Assembly (NCBI GenBank): GCA_031769625.1
Contig: JAUIMM010001592.1
Span: 69,501 to 133,500, forward strand
DNA length: 64,000 nt
From: Taudactylus pleione
Lineage: Eukaryota; Chordata; Amphibia; Anura; Myobatrachidae
Direction: 5' to 3'
The notes beneath the pieces are model-generated. The model made no database searches. It saw only the letters and a program-made list of their open reading frames with translations, and had not been told where the DNA came from. How positions within the stretch are numbered: position 1 is the stretch's first letter; every line of letters starts with the position of its first letter. A program made the position numbers and the translations under genes. Below are positions 23,283 to 35,061 of the stretch, one piece after another.

Positions 23283-23436
23283 CCACCCCAGAGATGGATC
23301 AACTGGGAAATATAGAAATGAGAACAAGAAGCCTGCCAGGCTTTTTCTTTGTTAAGAAGAAGGACAGTGGTACTGTACCTGCCCTTGCATTGACTACTGT
23401 GGCCTCAATGATATAACCATCAAACATCGATACCCT

Positions 23437-23844
23437 TTGCCTCGTATTTCTGAGCTTTTCAATAGGGTGAGAGGAACAACTGTTTTCACCAAGCTTGACT
23501 TAACAGGATTTTATAATCTAATGAGAATAAAAGAAGGCAATGAGTGGAAGACCGCCTTTAATATGCATGATGGCCACTACGAATATTTACTTATGCCATT
23601 CGATCTTTGCAACACCCCCTCTGTATTCCAGCATTTTGTTCATGAGATTTTACGTTACTTCTTGTACATCTATGCAGTTGTCTATCTAGATGACAATTTA
23701 ATATTCTCTCGAGACTTGGAGTCCCATTGGCAGCATGTGAAAGAAGTTTTGCAGCACCTTCGTGTCAATCATCTCTATGGTAAACTATCCAAGTGTATTT
23801 TTGATGTACCTGAGTGTCCTAGGGTATATTATTTCCAGAAATAA
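23437..23844 (+). pseudogene. Gypsy reverse transcriptase fragment
   Basis: An open segment of 135 codons contains TVFTKLDLTGFYNL (motif A), LLMPFDLCNTPSVFQ (motif B) and YLDDNLIFSRD (catalytic YxDD motif C). Upstream, FFVKKKDSG and DYCGLNDITIKHRYPLPR are recognisable but shifted in frame. Template-copying polymerases of this family use the two aspartates seen. The break after 23844 ends the frame. Confidence 0.85.
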
Positions 23845-23903
23845 TGTTCAAATGGATCCTGAAAAGGCTAAATTCCATCTGAGATTGGCCACAACCATCC
23901 ACC

Positions 23904-24239
23904 TTGAAGGTAGTCCAGCGATTTCTAGGATTTGATAATTATTCCTCTCTGGTAGCTCTGATAACAGCCTTGACAAAAAAAGGAGTCAATCCTTCACACT
24001 GGTCATCTGAGGCCATCTCTGCTTTTCATGGTTTGAAACAAGCTTTTACCTCAGCTCGAATCCTCCGTCAGCCTGATTTGGAAAAAGCATTCTTTCTTGA
24101 AGTTGATGCATCATCTCTTGGAATAGGTGCTGTCCTTTCACAGAACATGGAAGATGGGAAGCCTGATCCCTGCGGGTATTTCTCCCAAAGATTTGCTCCT
24201 GTTGGAAAATTTATGCAATTGGTGACCAAGTGCTTTTAG
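23904..24239 (+). pseudogene. Gypsy RNase H fragment
   Basis: FLEVDASSLGIGAVLSQ is the RNase H start with its first catalytic aspartate, preceded by the connection-like FLGFDNYSS and ISAFHGLKQAFTSA. The frame ends at 24239, before the remaining active-site region, which continues broken to about 24480. Confidence 0.75.
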
Positions 24240-24579
24240 CCATCAAGTTAACCTTAGAGGAGTGGAAGTACCTTTTTGAGGGTGCTAAACATCCTGTCTA
24301 TTTTCTCAGACCATAAGAATTTATTGTATCTAAAGTCCGCCCAACATCTCAACCCTCGGCAGTCTCATTAGATACTATACTTCTCGAGGTTCAACTACAA
24401 GATCACCTTCTGCCCTGGAGTTCAGAATCATAAAGCAGATGCCCTATCACATGTTTGGTCTACTGAAGAGGATGCTAATTATCAAGAATCTTGTCCTTAT
24501 CTCAATCACCTTTCTTTTGCCAACACTCAGGTAGCCCCTGTGCCACCACCCTGTAAGATGTTTGTACATTTAGAACTCT

Positions 24580-25440
24580 GCCAAAAATTGTTAACGTCAT
24601 GCATCCTTGTTCGCTGGTCATGCCGGCATCAGGAAAACTCTTAAAGCCTTTTGCGCTTTTATTGGTGGCCTTCCATGAAGCAAGATGTTCAGGACTTCAT
24701 CACCTCATGTATCAAATGCGCCTAGCATAAAAACCAACATCAAAAACCAGTTGGCCCTCTCCAACCACTATCAAACCAGTTGGCCCTCTCCAACCACTTC
24801 TCCAAAGCAGCCATGGACCCATTTATCAATGGACTTTATTACAGATTTGCCTGTCTCTAAAGGATGTAATACCGTCTGGGTGGTGGTGGATAATTTTTCT
24901 AAAATGGCCCATTTTATTCCTTTGTCATATGTGACGGTCATATGTCACCACCTCAATTAGCACACATCTTCAAATGTGAGATTTTCATCTCCATGGTCTC
25001 CTGAAGGAAATTGTCTCAGACCAAGGTGTACATTTTGTGATCAGGTTCTGGAGAGTATTGTGTTCTGCAATGCAAGTCAAATTCTCTTCTGCATATCATC
25101 CCCAAACTAATGGGCAAATGGAGAGGATAAACCAAGATATTGAGATATTTATCCGCTTTTATTTATCCTTCTCCCAGGACAATTGGGTGGACCTACTGCC
25201 TTGGGCAGAGTTTGCCCGCAACTCCAGATACAATACCACTACCAATACAACACAGTCTTTGGTTTCCATCCTCATGTTCCAGAGTTCCAATCGTTACCCT
25301 CTGTGGATGTTCCTGCGGTTGCCAATACTCTGCAGTCTTTCACAAAAATATGGAATAGTGTATATGCCTCCCTTAAAAAGTTTTTTCCAATTACAACAAA
25401 TTTGCAGATCGGAAATGTCAAGCTATACCTTCCTTAAAAG
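24580..25440 (+). pseudogene. Gypsy integrase remnants
   Basis: Pieces in different frames include a zinc-binding-like HAG...WWP...C..C segment (about 24610-24725), the core PWTHLSMDFITDLPVSKG with VVVDNFSKMAHF (24815-24920), and FSSAYHPQTNGQMERIN (25081-25130). These match the order of Gypsy integrase. Stops and frameshifts separate them. Confidence 0.78.
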
Positions 25441-25493
25441 TTGGAAACCGTGTTTGGCTTTGGACCCGGAATCATCGACTCCGAGTTCCCAGC

Positions 25494-25856
25494 ATGAAAT
25501 TTGCTCCTCCTCGTTACATTGGTCCATTTCCAATTTCTCATGTATTAAACCTAGTGGCCTACAAATTGGAACTTCTACCTCACTTTTGGATACCTAACTC
25601 ATTTCATATATCTCTTCCACAACCATTAGTTTTAAATCGATTTCAGTCTTCAGCACCAAAAACTCCTAAAATCAAAACTCACAGAGGAGTGGAGTTGGAG
25701 ATTTATCAAAGCCTAGATTCCCCTCATTGTTTTGGTCATTTGCCATATCTCATCGACTGGCAGGGCTATAGCCCGGTAAAAAGAGCCTGGATTGATTTTA
25801 TGGATGTTCATGCTCCGCAACTTGTGAAAGCTTTCCACCAGAAGAATCCTTCTTAA
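25494..25856 (+). pseudogene. Gypsy integrase tail with chromodomain
   Basis: KFAPPRYIGPFPISHVLN is the usual GPY/F module, HISLPQPLV follows, and then PYLIDWQGYSPVKRAWIDF, a chromodomain of the chromovirus type, ends the frame at TAA. Chromodomains steer integration to marked chromatin. Confidence 0.78.
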
Positions 25857-25884
25857 CCCTCAGAGTCCTGCTGCTATGCCTTGG

Positions 25885-26130
25885 TGGGGGTCCCAGCCTA
25901 GAGGCCCCCAGAGTGTGCTGACGACAGGTTCTCAGCATGGTGATGGTCTCAGGGGCCTGGAGCTCTGGCAATATTCCCACTGGCTTCAGACACTGGGCGC
26001 TGCCATGTCGGTCCTGGCCCCCTGAGTGTGTTATTGATGGGCTCCCAGCATGGTGGTGGTCTCAGTGGCCTGGGGCTCTGGCGGCATTCTTGATGGCTTC
26101 AGACACTGGGTGCCTCCATGTTTGTCCCGG
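25885..26130 (+). repeat. Tandem duplication of about 114 bp
   Basis: CTCAGCATGGTGATGGTCTC and CCCAGCATGGTGGTGGTCTC head two similar units that both end in TGGCTTCAGACACTGGG. They lie just after the chromodomain frame, so may be the untranslated or LTR part of the Gypsy element. Confidence 0.65.
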
Positions 26131-26763
26131 TCAGCTGATCGCTAATCTCCAAGCTCAGTTGTCTGTTATATTCCAACTCATATCTAGCCCCAGTCTGTGT
26201 CTCCATCCAGTACATGTCTCAGTGGCATATCCCAGTGCACCTTTCCTTCCAGGACTGTCCTGCCGCTTAACACCAGTTACCTTGCACACCTATTAGGAAA
26301 TGTTACATACGTCCCTCTTTACTCCAAACATCAATCTATCAGTGAGCAAGTATCTAGACCTCACCCGGGAAATCCAGAATTCACTGTCCTGACAGAGGGA
26401 TGAATTAGTCAGGCCAAAACTGAGTAATCTTATTGCATTTCCTCCAGATAAGCCAGAAAGTTTCTGTAGCAGGACCACAACTCCACCAATTGGTAGGTAC
26501 ATTTGATAATCCATTTAGAGCATCAAAGTTTATAAGGACTCCATTACCTGTACATGTGAAAGTAATAAATATAGCCCCAAAAGTAACAGTTATACAACCT
26601 CCATAAAACCCCTGTGTAACACTGGGCCAGCAGCCAAGATAAGGGTAATATGTGTGGATGTGGTTACTTTTAAAAGAGTTGACAAAAAAACAAACAATGA
26701 AAGAACTGTATTACTTCAGTAGAATGAAAAAGTGTCTCATAGATGTATTACAGCTATATAAAC

Positions 26764-27318
26764 GGTATACAATCGGGAAGCCGGCTGCCTTAATAGCGGC
26801 AGCCGGCTACCCGACTGTCATATCCCGGCGAGGGTGAAATACCGGGCGTCTAGATGTAGACGCCTGACATTTCCCCGACGCCAGGAGACCGGCGCCCGGC
26901 ATCCCGATCGAAGGGATGCCAGGCGCCGCGAGCGGACAGCCGTGCGGGGGGGAGGGTTAGGTTTAGGGCACCCGGCGGGGACTTAGGGTTAGGCACCCCC
27001 TGGGAGGGTTAGGGTCAGGCTAGGGGGAGGGAGGGTTAGGGTTAGGCACCCTCGGGGGGGACTTAGGGTTAGGCACCCCCCAGGGGACAGGTTTAGGTAG
27101 CGGGGAAGGGGGGGTTAGGGTTAGGCACTGAGAGGGGGGATTAGGGTTAGCACTTGGGGGGGAGGTTAGGGTTAGGCACCCCTATGGAGGGTTAGGGGGT
27201 TAGGTTAGGTTAGTCAGTACTTACCTATCGACGATCAGGATTTCCAGCGCTGTCGGGCTTCCGCTGCCGGGAACTCTGCTTTGGTCGGCCAGGCGCTGCC
27301 GGGAATCATACCGATTCC
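26764..27318 (+). mobile_element. GGGTTAGGG-rich element, 555 bp, 8-bp target duplication
   Basis: The element begins GGTATACAATCGGGAAGCCG and ends CATACCGATTCC. ATATAAAC flanks it on both sides (26756-26763, 27319-27326). A 5' CG-rich hairpin part (AAGCCGGCTGCC...GGCAGCCGGCT) is followed by many GGGTTAGGGTTAGGCACCC words. It is noncoding. The 8-bp duplication suggests hAT or P type. Confidence 0.82.
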
Positions 27319-27326
27319 ATATAAAC

Positions 27327-28275
27327 AGGATTGGCTTTATTTTATATTTTATAAAATACACAATAATAAAGCACAGTACTGTAAACACATGATAAATCCA
27401 TACAGTACTGTGGAATAAATACAAATAATTTAGTTAGTTCACTAAAATTAAAGGATAAGCAGCATCACTTAATAATGTCATAATTAGGAACTACAAGTCC
27501 CACAAATCCACCTGACTGCAAATAAAGAAACACTGGCTCCCAGAAAAGATGAACAATAAACTCATACGCATACTGTATTTGTGATTGGTCCTCTGGGTCC
27601 AGAACACAGAACTTAGGTTGCACTTGTGACATGTATAGAGATAGTTCAGGAAAAAAGTATCCCTATTTGTAAGTGGCCATAAACTGGACTTAAGTATATT
27701 AAAATAGGAAAGATCCAGTGTGCTAAAGGCGAATAAGGATCTAATTTAATTTTCAAAGATATGAATCCTAAATATTGGCTCTCTAATGATGTGAATGAAA
27801 TAAGTGATGTTTCTGGGTTCACAGGTTATATGTGGGGATTGGTTGTTAGTTACTACTTGACAATATATCGCTATTACTTCTACTTGCTTGTTGTGAGTGT
27901 CTAGGTTTTTATACTTTTTATGTAGTTCCCTAAAAAAAATTCCACTTGTTTTTTTGGGAACACAAGCAAAATAGGACAGAGACACATATATGATTGGCTG
28001 TTTGCTCTGTCGATGCTGATTGGCTATTTTTTTCATCACTTGCCTTGCATAAACTAAGCGCACATGCTACTGTTGCTGACTGTTGCTGAATGACATGCAT
28101 CGAAAGATAGTTGCCACCTTGCATATGGTCACAATTGTGAGTAATGCAAACTGTGAAATTTGGGGAGGAGTTGCAGACAATTTTGTATTACCACTATGGG
28201 TGGAAAGTTTCTTAAATAAGTTTATCCTGTGCTCCATAAACTGAGTTTTAATGCTTAAGTTGTACTACCAGTATA
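27327..28275. other. Intron 5 sequence, no gene seen
   Basis: No exon, bounded repeat or RNA gene was recognised. Two GCTGATTGGCT-like words near 28010 may be relics of a MITE. Confidence 0.35.
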
Positions 28276-28283
28276 TTACAGAC

Positions 28284-28815
28284 GGGATGCAATCGGGAAA
28301 CCGGCCAACATGATCATGGCAGCCGGCTTCCTGACTGCTTTATCCCAGCGTGGGTTAAATGACAGGCGTCTATATCTAGACGCCTGTCATTTTCCCGACG
28401 CCGGGAGACAGGCGTCCGGCATCCCGATCAAAGGTATGCCGGGCGCCGCGAGCAGACAGCCGTGGGGGGAAGGGTTAGGTTTAGCACACCCGGGGGGACT
28501 TAGGGTTAGGCACCCCCCCGGGAGGGTTAGAGTCAGGCTAGGGGGAGGGAGGGTTAGGGTTAGGCACCTCCGGGGGGGACTTAGGGTAGGCACCCCCCCA
28601 GGGGACTTAGGTGTAGGCAGCGGTGAAGGGGGGTTTAGGGTTAGGCACTTACAGGGGGGATTAGGATTAGGCACTTGGGGGGAGGTTAGGGTTAGGCACC
28701 CCTAAGGAGGGTTAGGGTTAGGGGGGTTAGGTTAGGTTAGTATATACTTACCTGAGGACGATCGGGATTTCCAGCGCTGTCAGCGCTGCGGCCGGCGGTA
28801 TTTCATACCGATTCC
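28284..28815 (+). mobile_element. GGGTTAGGG-rich element, 532 bp
   Basis: Starts GGGATGCAATCGGGAAACCG, ends CATACCGATTCC, and is flanked by TTACAGAC (28276-28283 and 28816-28823). It lies in the same orientation as the copy at 26764 and about 590 bp before exon 6. Confidence 0.85.
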
Positions 28816-28823
28816 TTACAGAC

Positions 28824-29405
28824 AGTTGGATGAACTGCTACAGAAAGAATAGGGTGTGTTATATTTTGTTGCCATTCATCAAATCAACCTGAGAATGACA
28901 ACATGCAGCATCTCGACTCAGGGACAGCCCCAGTGTTGTTTAGTTAGTAACGATCGACATTTTAAAAAGTGTCACACAGAAATATGTTAAATAATAACTT
29001 GATACATTTACTCTAACAAGACAAAACCAAATGAGGTGAGGGGGGGATTGCATTGTTGATACCTCCAGTTTATATATAATCAAATAAATATTATTGTTCT
29101 GCATTTTGTGAAATTCTTTAGATACATATGATGTAACAGATTAATTTTACTTCACGAGTGTGTCCTTTAACCAATTTATTGCTAGAAATAATAAAAAATA
29201 AAGCTTGGGATTAACATTTAATATATTTTGACAAATTATTTATGGTATACCTTTATTTTCTAGCGTATAATAAAGTCAATAAATCAATAATAATTATCCT
29301 TTATAATGTGTGTCCTCTATTTCTAACATTTATAAAGTTGCTCTATGTTTTTGTAACTGTACCAAATATCTATAAGATAACTTCATTATTTTTGCTATTT
29401 TACAG
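28824..29405. other. End of intron 5, no gene seen
   Basis: AT-rich sequence, ending in the TTTTTGCTATTTTACAG acceptor of exon 6. Confidence 0.4.
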
Positions 29406-30310
29406 ACAGCAAAGCATGTGATAAATGCCAGGATGATGAATGGCCGAATGTACAGAGGGATTTGTGCATTCCGAAAAGTGAAGACTTCCTTTCCTACACA
29501 AATGATGGGATCTCTGCAGTATGTATTTCTGCCTCAGTCTTCTTCTGCTTTATCACCCATCTAATATTGGGAATATTTATATCACATGGGGATACACCTA
29601 TAGTAAAAGCTAATAACAAGAACCTCAGCTTCCTCCTCCTGGTCTCCATCATGCTGAGCTTCCTCTGTGTCTTCTTGTTCCTCGGCCGTCCTGTGAATGT
29701 CACCTGCAAGCTGCGTCAGGTCTCCTTTGGGATCCTCTTCTCAGTAGCCGTCTCCTCTGTGTTGGCCAAGACTATAATGGTTTGCATCGCTTTCAATGCC
29801 ACCAAACCCGGCAGTGTGTGGAGACAATGGATGGGAGCGACACTGCCCAATTGTGTTGTCTTTATTTGCTCATCTGCCCAAGTTATAATCTGCATTATCT
29901 GGTTGTCTGTCTCTCCCCCCTTCCAGGAGCTGGACACACACTCCTACCAGGGACAGATCATCGTTCAGTGTAATGAGGGCTCAGTTATTGGGTTCTACTC
30001 GGTCCTGGGTTTTATGGGGATTCTGGCAGCTGTGAGCTTTATTACAGCGTTTGTAGCCCGGACATTACCGGACAGCTTTAATGAGGCCAAGTACATCACC
30101 TTCAGCATGCTGGTGTTCTGCAGTGTCTGGATTGCAATGATCCCGGCGTATCTGAGCACCAGAGGGAAATACATGGTGGCTGTGGAGATCTTCTCCATAC
30201 TGACCTCAAACGCTGGACTTTTAGGCTGTATATTCTTCCCCAAATGTTATATTATTTTATGCAGGCCTGAATTAAACACAAAATTGCATTTGCTAGACAG
30301 AAAAACCTGA
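29406..30310 (+). CDS. V2R-A exon 6: seven-transmembrane domain
   Basis: The terminal exon encodes 300 residues and TGA. It starts with the last three linker cysteines (ACDKC...DLC), then seven membrane helices: about residues 38-60, 73-94, 105-130, 148-168, 193-217, 230-250 and 256-285. Class C and V2R hallmarks are present: TPIVKANNKNLSFLLL, LAKTIMV, the extracellular CNEGS, the SFNEAKYITFSMLVF segment and FFPKCYIIL before the short tail. Acceptor TTTTACAG ends at 29405. The reading frame is intact. It is about 94 percent identical to V2R-B exon 6 by hand count. The protein would sit in the sensory-neuron plasma membrane. Confidence 0.95.
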
Positions 30311-30638
30311 TGATCTGTCATAAGACTGCCTATGTATCCTCATAAAGTAACCTTATTGGACAATTAGAGTATGATAGAGATGCAGTTAGTATAAGTAAAA
30401 AAAAATGTAGAACGTCTCTATCTTACATTAAATATGAAACATAGTGAAAGAAACATTGTAATGTCCAAACACAGTGAAAAAATGCAATGTGCAATCCTAT
30501 TTTATAAAGTCAAAATGATGAACGTAACAATATCCATAGAATAGTAATGGCAATAGTAGTGGATATGGAATTAGTAGTTTTAGTAGTAACATCAATAGTA
30601 GTAGAGGTGGAAATGGTGGTATTAGTAGTAGTATAAAT

Positions 30639-31219
30639 GGGATGCATTCTGGAAGCCGGATGACATTATACTGACAGCCGGCTTCCCGACTGTCTTATCC
30701 CGCGAGGGTGAAATGCCCAGTCTAGTTGTAGACGCCACTCATTTCCCCGATGCCGGGAGAATGGCGCCCGGCATCCCGATCGAAGGGATGCCGGGCACCG
30801 TGAGCGGACAACCGCAGGGGGGAGGGTTAGGTTTAGGGCTCCCGGAGGGGACTTAGGGTTAGGCACCCCCCCGGAGGTTAGGGTTAGGCTAGGGGGAGGG
30901 AGGGTTAGGGTTAGGCACCCCCGTGGGGAGGTTAGGGTTATGGCACCCCCCCCCCCGTGGGACTTAGGTTTAGGCAGTGGGGAAGGGGGGGTTAGGTTTA
31001 GGCACTTAGAGGGGGATTAGGGTTAGGCACTTGGGGGGAGGTTAGGGTTATGCACCCCTAAGGGAGGGTTTGGGTTAGGGGGGTAGGTTAGGTTAGTTTA
31101 TAGTTACCTAGGGACGATCGGGATTTCCAGCGCTGTCGGGCTGCCACTGCCGGGATCTGTTCCAGTGTCGGGCTGCTGGGAATCGAACCATGCGGCCGGC
31201 AGTATTTCATACCGATTCC
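30639..31219 (+). mobile_element. GGGTTAGGG-rich element, 581 bp
   Basis: Starts GGGATGCATTCTGGAAGCCG, ends CATACCGATTCC, flanked by GTATAAAT (30631-30638 and 31220-31227). It is about 330 bp downstream of the V2R-A stop codon, in the same orientation as the copies at 26764 and 28284. Confidence 0.85.
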
Positions 31220-31499
31220 GTATAAATAATGTTGGTATTTATAATAGTAGTTATTATAGTGGTGGTGGAAGTAGTAATTCTAGTGTGTTGTAGCCAATTA
31301 TCTGTCATTTTACTGGCTGTTAAAAATGTTTGAATGAACTGCGCTTGGTGAATGGTATAAAAAGTTAAAAAAGTCAGATAAAAAAGAGAAGCACAAACGA
31401 GCGCTAATAATAAATAATGACACCATGGTGTCTATGTTTGTTTTTTTGTCCCCTCTTCTTTTCCTTTTCTTCTCCTTTTTTCTCCCTTTTCTGTTTTTA

Positions 31500-31605
31500 C
31501 ATTTTACTGGCTGTGTTTGGAAAATGGTAGCTAGGAGCTGATTGGCTGGTACTTTATCTCTCTCCACTTTATCTCTCTCCAAAGCTTGATACATCTCCCC
31601 CAAAA
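31500..31605. mobile_element. Partial MITE (AATCAGCTCC family)
   Basis: ACTGGCTGTGTTTGGAAAAT followed by TAGGAGCTGATTGGCTGGTA and TATCTCTCTCCACTTTATCT is one half of the element seen whole at 2608. The other half is absent. Confidence 0.6.
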
Positions 31606-32109
31606 TATCTTTTCAACTTTCTATAGTGGGGTTATATTTCATAAAGAATAATTACATACATGATATACCCTGTAATGTAATTACATATTTATTCACTAGT
31701 AAGGGGAAGGACATCGTAGTCCTTAGGGACTCTTATTATGGGGAAGTGACTACCAACTGAGATGTACCCATTTGTCACAAGCTACCGCTGCGTCTTGTCT
31801 GACAATAGTGCTCCGGGTGGTTCTCTCAGGCCCATTGCTAAGAGACCAGGACGGAGGTGCTCCTACCTGGCTGCTCCGTCATCTCCGTCCTGTCCTGATT
31901 GGATCCCTCTCCTTTTTTACCTCTGCTGAGTCTCTGCTCGGATGCTGGTTATAGCGTTCATTACGTGGCTTCCGGTTTCCGTGTGTGTCTAGCGTGTATC
32001 TTGCCTGCCACTACCGTTTTGTGGCATCTAATGGGACTTATGTCTTATATCTTTCATCATGACAGTCTCAGCCTCACTGCAGTGTTCAACTGGACTATTT
32101 GTTTTCAAA
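31606..32109. other. Intergenic, no gene seen
   Basis: No exon or bounded repeat was recognised. The last 80 bp already resemble the spacer part of the 353-bp array (CAGCCTCACTGCAGTGTTCA). Confidence 0.4.
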
Positions 32110-33150
32110 CCTACAGCTGTCTCAGCCGCACTGCTGCATCTGACAGGACCTTTGTTACCAACTTTACTACTGTTTCAGTCGTACTGCTGCGTCTGAGTGG
32201 ACTTTAGTTATTCCATCATGGCTGTCTCAACCGCTTCCCAGCCAAGTACACATCAGCCCTCAAGACTGCAACTTGGCCACAAGGCCACATCCCAGCCAAG
32301 TTCATATCAGCCCTCAAGGCTGCAACTTGGCCATAAGGCCACATCCCAGCCAATTACACATCAGTCCTCAAGGCTGCAACTTGGCCACAAGGCCACATCC
32401 CAGCCAAGTTCATATCAGCCCTCAAGGCTACAACTTGGCCGTCTGAGTGGACTTTAGTTACATTACAGCTGTATCAGCCGCACTGCTGCATCTGACTGGA
32501 CTATTTGTTAACAACTTTACTACTGTTTCAGTCACACTGCTGCGTCTGAGTGGACTTTAGTTATTCCATCATGGCTGTCTCAACCGCTTCCCAGCCAAGT
32601 ACACATCAGCCCTCAAGACTGCAACTTGGCCACAAGGCCACATCCCAGCCAAGTTCATATCAGCCCTCAAGGCTGCAACTTGGCCATAAGGCCACATGCC
32701 AGCCAATTACACATCAGTCCTCAAGGCTGCAACTTGGCCACAAGGCCACATCCCAGCCAAGTGCATATCAGCCCTCAAGGCTGCAACTTGGCCGTATGAG
32801 TGGACTTTAGTTACATTACAGCTGTATCAGCCGCACTGCTGCATCTGACTGGACTATTTGTTAACAACTTTACTACTGTTTCAGTCACACTGCTGTGTCT
32901 GAGTGGACTTTAGTTATTCCATCACGGCTGCCTCAACCGCTTCCCAGCCAAGTACATATCAGCCCTTAAGGCTGCAACTTGGCCACAAGGCCACATCCCA
33001 GCCAAGTACATATCAGCCCTCAAGGCTTCAACTCGACTACAAGATCACAACTCCAGCCAAGCACACATCAGCTCTCAAGGCTGCAACTTGGCCATCAGGC
33101 CACACTCCAGTCAAGTACCCTCCAGTCCTCAAAACTTCTTTATTAATTGA
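32110..33150. repeat. Tandem array: three 353-bp units with 54-bp subunits
   Basis: The words ATCATGGCTGTCTCAACCGC (32216, 32569) and ATCACGGCTGCCTCAACCGC (32922) mark a 353-bp period. Within each unit a 54-bp subunit (CATCAGCCCTCAAGACTGCA...GGCCACAAGGCCACATCCC) repeats about four times. The subunit length is a multiple of three, so each unit is open for 84 to 86 codons with an 18-residue repeat (HKATSQPSSYQPSRLQLG), but the 353-bp period shifts frame. It is more likely a minisatellite than a gene. Confidence 0.85.
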
Positions 33151-33157
33151 CACTTAG

Positions 33158-34016
33158 TCAATCGATTCCTCAAAGCTTCTTTATCAATTGACTTCTCAAA
33201 GCTTCATTATCAATCAATTTAGACCATTAATTATGAGTTTTTTATTCCTGATAAATTATCCTTTCTGTGAATCTTCCCAGTGATTGTACATTTGACTTGC
33301 CTTAAACTCCTTGTAGTCCTGACATACAGAGTGGGTAATCTCTAAATTGCAACTACTGAGGTCCGTGATGAGTGGCATGCTCTGATCACTGTGTACTGTT
33401 TGGCCTGCCAAGGGATACAAAGAAGCTGGCATTAGGTTTTATCTGAAACAGGTCCAATTGAGCAGCCCTGTAAAGCTTTGGAATAAAATGTTCAGCAATG
33501 TGCTGGTAGATGGTGTTGACAATTGAGGTCTTGGAAAATTTAGATCTTCATCAGTTATGTTCAGTTCATCCCTCCTTTCCGCTACTGGAAACTTGTTGTT
33601 AGTATTCAATCTAATTTCTATTTTAGTACAATAAAAAAAACAATATTAATATTTTGAACATTTATTCAAATATATAAAGTATACTAATGTACCAAAGGTT
33701 TGAGAATACATCCCTTTATTAAACAGAGTATATAGTGGTGATAAAACCAATAAACTAATAATTGTCATCACTGTGAAGGACTTTTTTACATTTGTAATAT
33801 AGACACAAATGTATATATATTATACTTCATAATAATTTCTTCACAAAGAATCCATATAAAAAATTTCTATTATTTTTTATTTTTATAATACTCAAAATTC
33901 TTTCAACTCGGAATAGCCAGATCACCTTTATACTGTGTCAGGTGTCTATTCTACTGCCAGCCAATAAATCCACAATTCCATATGGAATGGGATTGAAATA
34001 CAACTGGTTCAAATCC
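33158..34016. other. Intergenic, no gene seen
   Basis: CTCAAAGCTTC words repeat near 33170-33210, and the rest is AT-rich. An unnamed transposon remnant is possible. Confidence 0.35.
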
Positions 34017-34533
34017 TGACTACGGCAGCCTGACAGGAGGACATCCCGATGCCGGCTTGGAAAGTACCCTAACCCTCCGTTCCTCCTCTCTAACCCTAAC
34101 CCACTAACCCTCCCTTAGTGATGCCTAACCCTAAAACTCCCAGGGGGTTGCCTAACCCTAAGTCCCCCAGAGGGGTGTCTAAACCTAACCCCTCCTTCGC
34201 GCACCCCAAACCTAACCTTCTCGGGGGGGGGGGGGTGTTGGCTAACCCTAACCTCCCTCTAGTGGTGCCGAAACCTTACCCCCCCTTCCCCTAGTCTAAC
34301 CCTACTCTTACCCAGGCCATGCCTATCCCTAAGTCCTCCTGGGGGTCCCTAAACCTAACACCCCCATCCCCAGGCTCAGTAGTATATGTACCCGGCTCTT
34401 GACAATTGGGATGGCGGGGGTCGGGCTTCTGGCATAGGGATTAAGATAGGCATCGGTATTTCGATGCCTATCTAAAGTCCCATGTCGGGCATGTATAGTC
34501 GGGATTTAGACCGGCGGCATTGCGTCCACCAGT
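34017..34533 (-). mobile_element. CCCTAACCC-rich element, reverse orientation, diverged
   Basis: The interior is full of CCTAACCC words, the complement of the GGGTTAGGG family. The ends (CCTGACTACGGCAGCCTGAC, GACCGGCGGCATTGCGTCC) echo the family's CCGGC-rich termini, but no target duplication was found. Confidence 0.6.
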
Positions 34534-35061
34534 CTAGTAACTACATCCTTTCCATACATCTTATAGGCGCTTGATCACTGGATGTCCACAAAACTATAAA
34601 AAAATAAAAAAGGGTTGTTTTCTTATAAATTCCTTATTAGATTCAGTTTCAAGGAGGTATCAGTTTTACATACAACACTTATGTTTCTTAAGGTGCATTT
34701 ATGATTTCTAATCAAATAACCAATTGCTATGATGTTATTCTATCTATAGCTCTCCATATAGATTACGTTAGGTCACGGATAATGGACAGTAATACCTATA
34801 TATAATATATATATATATATGCTCACAATACTTTTCCTAGTGCTTGTAGAGTCACAACTTGGATCATAGTGGCAGGTGGTAAAGTTAACAGGTATAAGAT
34901 CCTTTTCTCCATCATTACATTGGACAGGCTCAAGTTGCAAACACACCTATATAGAGGTGGGATTTTCTCTGCTATTCTTTTGAAAAATACTCCAATCTTT
35001 GGACAGTCATTGATGATTATATCATCATATTTCAATAATCTACCGAGCATTGAGACAACCC

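Larger units (their letters stand above)
23283..25860 (+). mobile_element. Decayed chromodomain Ty3/Gypsy retrotransposon (pol part)
   Basis: Reverse transcriptase, RNase H, integrase and a C-terminal chromodomain follow in the Ty3/Gypsy order, in several frames with stops. The gag and protease parts and the LTRs were not found. It lies in intron 5 of V2R-A in the sense orientation. The number of frame breaks indicates an old, inactive copy. Confidence 0.85.
3464..30310 (+). other. Gene model: vomeronasal type-2 receptor V2R-A (exons 2-6)
   Basis: Five exons of 292, 822, 228, 124 and 905 nt join in frame into about 790 codons ending in TGA. Adding a typical first exon of 60 to 70 codons would give the usual V2R length of about 850 residues. 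Splice borders are all AG/GT. Intron phases (0 after exons 2, 3 and 4; 1 after exon 5) and the 228- and 124-nt exon sizes match the known V2R gene structure. Exon 1 was not found in the 3.4 kb to the left. Introns of 5.9, 6.7, 4.0 and 7.9 kb are packed with transposons. The 3' side has an ATTAAA polyadenylation-like hexamer at about 30427. The family signals through G proteins in chemosensory neurons; the ligand cannot be read from the sequence. Confidence 0.88.

Noticed and set aside
28310..28705. 131-codon glycine- and arginine-rich frame
   Set aside because: It is a chance reading of the GGGTTAGGG-rich mobile element.
29494..30243. Minus-strand frames under V2R-A exon 6 (and their mirror at 45883-46632)
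   Set aside because: They are antisense shadows of the 7TM coding sequence.
26764..31219. A true interstitial telomere from chromosome fusion
   Set aside because: The GGGTTAGGG words are inside elements with fixed ends and 8-bp target duplications and are mixed with TTAGGCACC.
32197..32810. Repetitive 86-codon proteins beginning MDFSYSI
   Set aside because: These frames come from the 54-bp subunits of a tandem array, and the 353-bp period breaks the frame. No domain or splice support.
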